DNA of 64,000 nucleotides from Streptomyces sp. CG1 (GTDB taxonomy: Bacteria > Actinomycetota > Actinomycetes > Streptomycetales > Streptomycetaceae): the NCBI RefSeq assembly GCF_041080625.1, contig NZ_CP163518.1, forward strand, positions 9,727,501-9,791,500, read 5' to 3'. The position numbers were made by a program, and so were the translations under genes. Shown here in pieces: positions 42,740-49,577 of this stretch. Within the stretch, counting starts at the first letter, position 1; each line of letters begins with the position of its first letter. The notes under the pieces were generated by a model, which ran no database searches, was not told the origin of the DNA, and worked only from the letters and a program-made list of their open reading frames with translations.

Positions 42740-44515
42740 CTAGCGGGGCAGCGGCTCAGGGCGGGGCGTCCAGCGGCCGGCCAGGTCACGGTACAGGGCC
42801 GAGACGCGCAGCAACTCCTCGTGAGTGCCGCAGGTGGTGTGCGCGCCGTCCATGACGAGGATCCGGTCGGCGCGGCGGGCGGAACTGATCCGGTGCGCTA
42901 CGACGATCAGCGTGCCGCCCGGACGCGCCGCGAACGCCCGCTCGGCGCGTGCCTCGGCCTCCGGGTCGAGGTGGCAGGTCGCCTCGTCCAGAAGAGCCAA
43001 CGGGGCGGGGGAGAGGTAGGCGCGGGTCAGAGCGATCAACTGTCGCTCCCCTGCGGAGAGCTCCGCAGGTTCGACCGGGGCACCTGGTCCGCCCAGCCTT
43101 TTCAGCAGGGGGGTCAGCCCGACGAGGTCGGCGGCTGCCAGCAGCTCGGGTTCGGTTACGGGGTCGTCGCGGAAGAGGGTCAGGTTCTCGGCCAGGGTGC
43201 CGGTGTGGACGTAGGCCTCTTGCGGGATGAGCACGGTTGCCTGCGCCTCGATGGTGCCTTGCTGTGGGGTGAGGAGGCCGGTGATGAGGCTGGTGAGCGT
43301 GGACTTTCCGATGCCGCTGGGGCCTACGACGGTCAGGTGGGTGCCTGCTGGGAGGGTGAGGTCGAGGTCCTTGAGGATGGGGTCGCTGGTGGGTCCATAG
43401 GCGAAGGTGAGGGAGGTGATGGAGAGCGCGCTTCGTGCGTATGAGGAAGGGGGGACCGCGGTCGTGCGGCGGGCGCCGGTTCGTTGTGGCTGGTCGCTCT
43501 CCCAAACTCTCGGCTGCGCTCGAACCAGGGGGGACCCCCATCGCGGCGGTAGCCGCATATCGGACACAGCCGCGCGCCCCTCAGGGGGTTGGCCCAGGAG
43601 TCGGTTCACAACCACCGTCAGGCGGGAGCCACTTGTGCCCAGGCCGTGGATGAGGTTGTTCAGTGCCGGGAGCAGGGACTGGGTGACGTAGGCGAGGGCG
43701 CCCACCAGGGCGCCCGGGGTGACGTCGTGGGCCAGCAGCCAGGGTGCGGTGAGCAGGAGCAGGACCGCCGGGAGTTCGCCGCCCACCGCCAGGGCTGCCA
43801 CGCGGGCCGCGCTCCAGCGGGCCAGGGCTCGGGCAGCCCTGAGTTCCGCGTCGGTGCGCCGGCCGATGCCGTCGGCTACGCGCTTCTCGGCGCCGGACGC
43901 GGTGATGTCCCGCAAGCCCGGCAGCACCTCTCCCAGCTCCTGGGCCAGCGCCTCGTCGGCGGCGAGGAACGCCTCCTGCCGGTGGGCCAGTGGTCCGAGC
44001 GTCGCGGCGAACAGAGCCACGCCGGCGAGCAGCGGGGGCAGGACCACCGCGAGCAGCAGCGGCGCCAGCGAGCACAGGCCGATCAGGGCGCCGGCGGCCG
44101 TGAACAGGAACGAACGGGTCACCATCACCACCCCGGCGAGCGTGTCCCGGGCTATCTCCACCTGCTGGGTCAGCCCGGACAGCGCCCCCGCGTCCGCTTC
44201 CCGCACCCCGCGTGCGACCACCGCCGTCACCAGCCGGTCCCGGGCCGGTTCGACCAGCGCGGCGACCACGCCGTAGACCCGCCCGGTCCCGTACGCCCCG
44301 GCACACACGGCGAGCCCCGCGGCCCCCAGCCACAGCAGTCCGGTCCGCGCGTTCCCGGCCAGGAACCCGGCGTCCAGGGCCTGTGCGAGGGCGTATCCGA
44401 CGACGAAGGTCTGTCCCGCCTCCAGCACGGACCACGCGCCGAGCCGGACCAGGACGCGCCACCGCGCCCGCAGGAACCGGCAGGCCTGGCGCGCAGGGAT
44501 TCCTGAGCCGCGCAC
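42740..44515 (-). CDS. ramB: RamB-like ABC transporter (permease-ATPase) with an in-frame repeat insertion
   Basis: 591 residues: six-helix membrane domain (about 15-300) and ATPase (360-590) with GPSGIGKST, signature ELSAGERQLIALTRA, LALLDEATCHLDPE and VVAHRIS. Residues about 320-360 between the two, encoded by 43490-43560, look foreign (SDMRLPPRWGSPLVRAQPRV) and match a common Streptomyces intergenic repeat read in frame. The adjacent ATPase start uses more A-ending codons than the rest. GTG 44515 is 5 bases after the RamA-like stop. With RamA it would form a heterodimeric exporter of the lanthipeptide. Confidence 0.85.
   Translation of the reverse strand: MRGSGIPARQACRFLRARWRVLVRLGAWSVLEAGQTFVVGYALAQALDAGFLAGNARTGLLWLGAAGLAVCAGAYGTGRVYGVVAALVEPARDRLVTAVVARGVREADAGALSGLTQQVEIARDTLAGVVMVTRSFLFTAAGALIGLCSLAPLLLAVVLPPLLAGVALFAATLGPLAHRQEAFLAADEALAQELGEVLPGLRDITASGAEKRVADGIGRRTDAELRAARALARWSAARVAALAVGGELPAVLLLLTAPWLLAHDVTPGALVGALAYVTQSLLPALNNLIHGLGTSGSRLTVVVNRLLGQPPEGRAAVSDMRLPPRWGSPLVRAQPRVWESDQPQRTGARRTTAVPPSSYARSALSITSLTFAYGPTSDPILKDLDLTLPAGTHLTVVGPSGIGKSTLTSLITGLLTPQQGTIEAQATVLIPQEAYVHTGTLAENLTLFRDDPVTEPELLAAADLVGLTPLLKRLGGPGAPVEPAELSAGERQLIALTRAYLSPAPLALLDEATCHLDPEAEARAERAFAARPGGTLIVVAHRISSARRADRILVMDGAHTTCGTHEELLRVSALYRDLAGRWTPRPEPLPR
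43497..43541. repeat. Intergenic-type repeat inserted inside the ramB-like gene
   Basis: The segment with CTCTCCCAAACTCTCGGCTG, then CGCTCGAACCAGGGGGGACC and CCCA matches, from memory, a repeat that is widespread between genes in Streptomyces chromosomes (CTCGGCTxCGCTCGAGCAGGGGGGACCCCC type). The GGGGGACCCCC core is self-complementary. Here it lies in frame within a coding sequence, at the linker between membrane and ATPase domains. Confidence 0.6.
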
Positions 44516-44520
44516 GCCCG

Positions 44521-46356
44521 TCAACTCCCGCTCCCGGTCCGGTACATGTCTCCCCGTGTCTCTCGGCTCCGGTCGCTGTCCGGCGTTCGTCGTCGCCCGT
44601 CGCACACGTCCGTCTGCTCCCGCCCACCGCCGGCCTCGGCGCCACCCGTGCCGTCACCCCCGAACACCGCCCGGTACTCCGGCTCCCGCCACAGTTCCCG
44701 GTGTGTGCCGACCGCCCTGACCCGGCCCTCGTGCAGCCAGGCGACGCGGTCCGCGCGGGCAGCGGTCGTCGCCCGGTGGGCGATCAGCAGGCGGGTGCGG
44801 TCCGGGCCGGCGGCCAGCAGGGTTTCGGTGATCCGGTGTTCCGTGACCGTGTCGAGGCTGGACAGGGCGTCGTCGAGGATGAGCAGCCGGCCGCCGTGGG
44901 CGAAGGCGCGGGCGAGGCCGAGGCGTTGGGACTCGCCGCCGGAGCGGGGCGCGTCGGCGGTGCGGGTGGCGTAGCCCTCGGGGAGGCGCCGGACGAAGTC
45001 ATCGGCGTGGGCGCGCCGGGCGGCGGCGCGGACGGCGGCGGGTGTGGCGGCCGTGTGCCCGAAGGCGATGGTGTCCTCGATGGTCGTGCCCGGCAGGGCG
45101 GGCCGCTCGAAGGCGTAGGCGACGGCGCGGCGCAGTTCGCCGTGGGTGAGATCCCGCAGGCGGACGCCGTCGAGGAGGACCTCGCCCGTGTCGGGGTCGG
45201 CGAGCCGGCCGGCGAGTTGTGCGAGCAGGGACTTGCCGGCGCCGGAACGGCCGACGACCGCCAGAGTGGTACCGCCCGGGACGGTCAGGTCGACCCCGTC
45301 CAGGACGGTCCGCCCGCCCCGGAGCGCGGTGACCGCTCGCAGCTCCAGCCTGCCGTTGCCGGACGGCAGTCGACCGGTGCCGTGTCCGGGCGCGGACTCG
45401 GCCAGTACCTCGGCGAGCCGCCCGGTCGCCGCGCGGGCCCGGCCGAGTGCGGCGAGCTGTCCGACGAGCGCGCCGACGCCGGTGGCGAGCACCGCGTACC
45501 GGGACGCGGCCAGCATCTCGCCCACCGACAGACGGTGCCGGGCCAGCAGCAGCCCCGCCACCGCCAGCACGCCCAGGTTCAGCAGCGGTGCCACGGTGAC
45601 CGCCTGCGCCGCGGCCCGGCCCTGCACCCTCCACATGCGGTGCCCGGCGCGCGACAGTTCGGGCAGCGGTGCCAGGATCCGGGCGGTCTCGCGGTCCTCG
45701 GCGCCCGCGGCCCGGATGGTACGGAACCCGCCGACCGCCTCCGCCAGCGCGCCGGCGATCCGGCCCTGCACCCGCTGGTAGTCGGCCACGCACGCCGTGG
45801 TGTCCCGGGCGAAGGCGCGCAGCAGCAGGGCCAGGACGGGCGCCCCGGCGAGGAACACGGCCGCCAGGCAGGGGTCGATGAGGGCGAGCGCCACCACACC
45901 CCCGACGGGTCCGGCGAACGCGGCGAGCAGCGCGGCCAGCGCGCCCGGCGCCGTCCCGGCCTGCGCCGCGTTGCCGACGAGCCGCGCCACGAGGTCCCCC
46001 GCGCCGAACCGGGCCGTCGCCCGTGGACCCAGCGCCAGGACGTGCCCGGTGAGGCGCCGACGCAGCCATGCGGTGGCCTGGGCGTCACAGGTGCCGGTGA
46101 ATACGCCCGCGCAGCCGTCCAGCAGCGCCAGCAGCAGGACGAGGCCGGCACAGCCGCCGATCCAGCGGGCGGCCGGCGCGTGAGCCAGCAGCAGGTCCAG
46201 GGTGTGGCCGAGCAGGGCGGGCAGGAGGAGACCGGTCGCCGTGGCGGTGGTACTCACGGCGCACAGCGCGGCACAGCGGGCGCCGCCCTGGCGCAGCGCC
46301 GCGCGCGACAGGGCACGGCCGGACGCCGAAGCGGTGCTGTCGGGGCGGGAGTTCAT
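44521..46356 (-). CDS. ramA: RamA-like ABC transporter (permease-ATPase)
   Basis: 611 residues: membrane domain (about 20-310) and ATPase (about 335-570) with GRSGAGKSLL (Walker A, with Ser-Leu after Lys instead of Ser-Thr), a variant signature RSGGESQRLGLARA, LLILDDALSSLD (Walker B with Asp in place of the catalytic Glu) and IAHR. The missing catalytic glutamate suggests that this half of the heterodimer is the ATP-degenerate partner. Second transporter gene of the ram-type operon, 177 bases downstream of the precursor gene with a hairpin in between. The charged tail of about 35 residues is unusual. Confidence 0.87.
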   Translation of the reverse strand: MNSRPDSTASASGRALSRAALRQGGARCAALCAVSTTATATGLLLPALLGHTLDLLLAHAPAARWIGGCAGLVLLLALLDGCAGVFTGTCDAQATAWLRRRLTGHVLALGPRATARFGAGDLVARLVGNAAQAGTAPGALAALLAAFAGPVGGVVALALIDPCLAAVFLAGAPVLALLLRAFARDTTACVADYQRVQGRIAGALAEAVGGFRTIRAAGAEDRETARILAPLPELSRAGHRMWRVQGRAAAQAVTVAPLLNLGVLAVAGLLLARHRLSVGEMLAASRYAVLATGVGALVGQLAALGRARAATGRLAEVLAESAPGHGTGRLPSGNGRLELRAVTALRGGRTVLDGVDLTVPGGTTLAVVGRSGAGKSLLAQLAGRLADPDTGEVLLDGVRLRDLTHGELRRAVAYAFERPALPGTTIEDTIAFGHTAATPAAVRAAARRAHADDFVRRLPEGYATRTADAPRSGGESQRLGLARAFAHGGRLLILDDALSSLDTVTEHRITETLLAAGPDRTRLLIAHRATTAARADRVAWLHEGRVRAVGTHRELWREPEYRAVFGGDGTGGAEAGGGREQTDVCDGRRRTPDSDRSRETRGDMYRTGSGS

Positions 46357-46471
46357 GCGCGGGGCCTCGCTCGGTCGGACGGGAACGGGAGGGCCGGGAA
46401 GGCGACGGCCGGGGGCGGGGCCGGGAAGGCCGCACCCTCGCGGACGCGCTCTGGCGCCTCTTTCAGCCAGC

Positions 46472-46515
46472 GGCTCCGGACGGCCCCTCCTCGCGGGAGG
46501 GTGCCGTCCGGAGCC
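46472..46515 (-). terminator. Strong hairpin between the RamS- and RamA-like genes
   Basis: GGCTCCGGACGGC (46472-46484) pairs perfectly with GCCGTCCGGAGCC (46503-46515), with an inner CCCTCC/GGGAGGG stem. It starts 18 bases after the precursor stop on the minus strand. Read-through would give the transporters less transcript than the precursor, as expected for a lanthipeptide operon. Confidence 0.75.
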
Positions 46516-46533
46516 GTGGACTCACCGGCCTGG

Positions 46534-46647
46534 TCAGAGACAGAGCAGAATGCTCGCCGCGGAGACACAGGAGAGCAGGCTCACCGTGCTCGCACCGTCG
46601 TGGCTGTCCGTCTCTGACTCGAGGGTCTGCAGGTCGAGAAGTGCCAT
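46534..46647 (-). CDS. ramS: RamS/AmfS-like class III lanthipeptide precursor
   Basis: 37 residues, shorter than the usual gene-calling limit. The leader begins MALLDLQTLESET; the LLDLQ motif matches the LFDLQ recognition motif of RamS/AmfS. The core has two perfect S-x2-S-x3-C motifs: S20-TV-S23-LLS-C27 and S29-AA-S32-ILL-C36. These are the substrates for two lanthionine or labionin rings made by the RamC-like enzyme encoded just upstream (50 bases). ATG 46647 follows AAAGGA at 8 bases. The product should be a SapB-like hydrophobic peptide that helps erect aerial hyphae; this function is by homology. Confidence 0.93.
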   Translation of the reverse strand: MALLDLQTLESETDSHDGASTVSLLSCVSAASILLCL

Positions 46648-46697
46648 GGTCGTTGTCCTTTCCCTTGATTTGGGGACGGGGTTGTGTCACGACTCCG

Positions 46698-49373
46698 TCA
46701 GGTCGCGGAGCCGCGGGTGGGGGCCGCCGGTGGCGGCGGGAGGAAGGGCAGGTGCGCGGTGCGGGCGCCCTCGCGGGCCGCGGCCAGCGCGAGCAGGCAG
46801 CCTGCCGTGCCGGTGGCGAGGTCCATGGAGAGCCGCATCATCTGGTGCCCGGGGAAGGCCAGTTGGCCCTGGTAGTCCATCGCGAACCAGCCGAGCCCCG
46901 CGATCTGCTGCTCCAGCCGCTCCGGTGTGGCGCCCGGGGCGGAGGAGCGGGCGAGGTGCAGGATCAGTCCGGCGCGGCCCTGGAAGAGGCCGGGCTGGGC
47001 GTAGAAGCGGGAGGTGGCGGCGGTCAGGATGCCGGCCCGGGCGTGCTCGAACGCCACACTGTCCGCGCGCCCCGGCGAGTCGCCGTCCCGGTGCGCGGGA
47101 GAGCTGCCGTCCGGCTGCGCAAAAGAGTCGCTGTCCCGGTGCGCCAGATAGTCGTCGAGGACGAGCCCGATCCCCGCGCTGCCGTCGCCGAGGTACGGCA
47201 GTGTCCGCCAGCCCTCGTCCACCTCCAGGCCGCCGCCCGCCTCCTGGATGACACAGCGGTCCAGGTCGCGGCGGAGCGCCTCGCCCACCGCCGTCAGGCA
47301 GCGGCCGTCGCCGGTCTGCTCGTACCGACGGAGGAGGAACAGTGCGGGCCCGCTCGCGCCACGCAGTAGTCCGGCGCGCCGGCGCGGAGTGTCCGGGAGC
47401 GGTTCGGCGAGCCGTCGTACGAGGATCTCGGCGGCCTCGGCGGCGTGTTGCCGCAGGGACGCCTCGCCGGTCGTGTCCGCGAGCCGGTCGAGGACCAGGC
47501 CGAGCCCGGCGAGTCCGCCGTGCAGGTCGGAGGCGAGTGCGCGCCAGTTCTCCCGCAGGATGCCGTCGATCAGGTCCAACGCCCGCTGGTGGTGGCCGAG
47601 TTGGTCCAGTACCAGGGCGACACCCGCGAGGCCGTCGTACAGGCCGAGCGGGGTGCCTGGCGGCGGTGGGGCGGTGCGGTCGAGCAGCCAGCGCTCGCCC
47701 TCGTCGTAGCGGCCGGCCCCGGACGCCTGGAGTGCGTACAGCACCCCGGCCGCGCCGTGCGCGAGACCGAGGCCGCCGCCGTCTGCGAATTGCGCGATGT
47801 CACCGGGGAAGAGCCGGTCGTCGCGGTCCGGGCTGGCGGAGGCGAGGATCGCCTTCACCATCGAGTCCCGGCTGTAGGGCCAGTCGCCGGGTACCACCGG
47901 CGGGGCCGGCCGGGCGTGTCTTCCGCCCCCGATGTCCCGGGTGATCTCCGCGACCGCCTCGTCCAGGAAGGCGCGCGGCACGTCGGGGAACTGCTCGGCG
48001 ATCACCTCGGCCAGATGCGCCGCCTTGCCCCGGTCCACCACGAACAGCGTGGTCACCGGCAGGAACAGGGCGAGCCGCAGACAGGCCAGCGCATAGCGGT
48101 CGACATCCGCGCCGCGGCGGTCCGGCGGGGCGAAGAAACCGGGGTGGGCGACGGTCTGCCGGGCGTTCTCCGCGGCTGGGGCGGCGGCCTCGAAGTCGAT
48201 GAGATACACCGACTGCTCGTCCTCGGCCACCATGATGTTGAAGACATGCAGGTCGTTGAAGACCAGCCCGCGCTCGTGCACCGCCGCCACCGCCCGCTCC
48301 ACCGCCCCGTGGATCCGCAGCGCCCACGCCGTGTACGCGGCGATCCGGGCCGGGTCGGGGTCGGGCGTGAGCAGCGGATGCCGCTGGGCGAAGAAGGAGT
48401 TGAGCGGACGGCCCGCCAGGTGGTCCATGACCAGGAACCGATGCTCGCCGAGCGTGAACCAGTCCCGAACCTCGGGCACCACACCGGTCCCGGCGACCCG
48501 TTCCAGCGCCGCCTTCTCCCGCTCCAGCCGGGCGACCGCGTCCGCGCCGTCGGCGGCGAGCCCCGCGTGCGGCCGTGCCTCCTTGAGCACCACCCGGCGT
48601 CCGTCCCGGGTGTCGGTGCCGGCGTACACCCCGCCGCCGTTGGAGAAGTGCAGCGCCTTCTCGATGCGGTACGGCAGCTCGCCGACCGTCGTGGTGTTGC
48701 GAGCCTCCAGATGCGGCCGCAGGAACACGGGCAGCGTCACCCAGTCGGGCACCTGGAAGGACGGGGTGCGCCGGTCCGGTACGAGCCTGCCCGCGCTATC
48801 GGCGACCGCGAGGACCAGCGAGCCGCGCTCGTCGACGACGTACCGGCGGGCGAAAGCGCCGTAGCGGACATAGAGCGGGCCGTCGTGCCAGCGCAGGTCG
48901 GTGAGGATGTACGGACCCTCGAAACCCTCCAGCAGCGCGCCCAGTTCACGCAGCGTCCGGTGCAGTTGCTCCTCGTCGGCCGGATAGACCGTGACGAACT
49001 TGCCGCTGGTGTCGCGGGCTGCGTACTTGGCGTTGCGCAGGTGCAGCAGGTGCGGGCCCGGCACGAACTTGAAGGGGATGCGGCGCGGCACGCAGTAGTC
49101 CCACACGACGCCGGCGATCCGTTCCGCGTTCGCGGCGGTCGCCGAGGAGTGGATCTTCCACCCCTGCGCCGGTGCGTCGAGCGGCGCGCCGGCGGCGTCC
49201 ACCGGGGTCAGCGTCAGCCAGTCGCCGGAGCGCGCCGCGCGCCAGCCGTCCGGAACGGTGCGACGCGCCGTCGCGAACAGCGGTGCCGGCTCACCCCCCG
49301 CCCCCGCGAGCCGGTCGGGCGTGTCGTAGAAGTGCCCGTCGGCGAGCGCGTACACCTCGTACCGCTTGTCCAT
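46698..49373 (-). CDS. ramC: RamC-like class III lanthipeptide synthetase (LanKC)
   Basis: 891 residues. The N-terminal lyase region (about 1-230) is followed by a kinase domain (about 240-520) with LKEARPH, LVFNDLHVFNIMV and YLIDFEAA. The C-terminal LanC-like part (about 560-880) has repeated G-LxxGxAG motifs (GLYDGLAGVAL, DLHGGLAGLGL, LFQGRAGLIL) but lacks the zinc-binding Cys-His residues, as in class III rather than class IV. It phosphorylates and eliminates Ser residues of the precursor and closes the rings. A Ser/Asp-rich insert near residues 745-780 has repeated HRDxDS units. ATG 49373 opens the protein at MDKRYEVYAL. Confidence 0.92.
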   Translation of the reverse strand: MDKRYEVYALADGHFYDTPDRLAGAGGEPAPLFATARRTVPDGWRAARSGDWLTLTPVDAAGAPLDAPAQGWKIHSSATAANAERIAGVVWDYCVPRRIPFKFVPGPHLLHLRNAKYAARDTSGKFVTVYPADEEQLHRTLRELGALLEGFEGPYILTDLRWHDGPLYVRYGAFARRYVVDERGSLVLAVADSAGRLVPDRRTPSFQVPDWVTLPVFLRPHLEARNTTTVGELPYRIEKALHFSNGGGVYAGTDTRDGRRVVLKEARPHAGLAADGADAVARLEREKAALERVAGTGVVPEVRDWFTLGEHRFLVMDHLAGRPLNSFFAQRHPLLTPDPDPARIAAYTAWALRIHGAVERAVAAVHERGLVFNDLHVFNIMVAEDEQSVYLIDFEAAAPAAENARQTVAHPGFFAPPDRRGADVDRYALACLRLALFLPVTTLFVVDRGKAAHLAEVIAEQFPDVPRAFLDEAVAEITRDIGGGRHARPAPPVVPGDWPYSRDSMVKAILASASPDRDDRLFPGDIAQFADGGGLGLAHGAAGVLYALQASGAGRYDEGERWLLDRTAPPPPGTPLGLYDGLAGVALVLDQLGHHQRALDLIDGILRENWRALASDLHGGLAGLGLVLDRLADTTGEASLRQHAAEAAEILVRRLAEPLPDTPRRRAGLLRGASGPALFLLRRYEQTGDGRCLTAVGEALRRDLDRCVIQEAGGGLEVDEGWRTLPYLGDGSAGIGLVLDDYLAHRDSDSFAQPDGSSPAHRDGDSPGRADSVAFEHARAGILTAATSRFYAQPGLFQGRAGLILHLARSSAPGATPERLEQQIAGLGWFAMDYQGQLAFPGHQMMRLSMDLATGTAGCLLALAAAREGARTAHLPFLPPPPAAPTRGSAT

Positions 49374-49482
49374 GCGCCCTACGCCCCTCCTCGTGTGAAC
49401 GGAGAAGACACTCGCAGGAGCCGGGCGGTCGCGGACAGTCACGTCTGTCACGAGGACACCGTGCGGAACTCATGGGTCAAGA

Positions 49483-49506
49483 TGCGTTCGGCGCCTTTCG
49501 AACGCA
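49483..49506. promoter_or_regulatory. Inverted repeat in the ramC-phosphatase divergent spacer
   Basis: TGCGTTCG (49483-49490) and CGAACGCA (49499-49506) form a perfect 8-bp inverted repeat with an 8-base centre, about 110 bases upstream of the RamC-like start. A regulator of either divergent gene could bind here; no factor is implied by the sequence. Confidence 0.4.
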
Positions 49507-49577
49507 CCGGGCGCGCCGGAGCAGCCGGAGCATTCACAGGGGCTGCGCGGCACGCCCGTACGCGCTGTAATGGCCAA

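Noticed and set aside
47445..49577. A long plus-strand open frame running into the SpoIIE phosphatase gene at 49578
   Set aside because: It is the opposite-strand shadow of the RamC-like gene. The phosphatase domains begin only after 49578, and GC-rich DNA keeps such frames open by composition.
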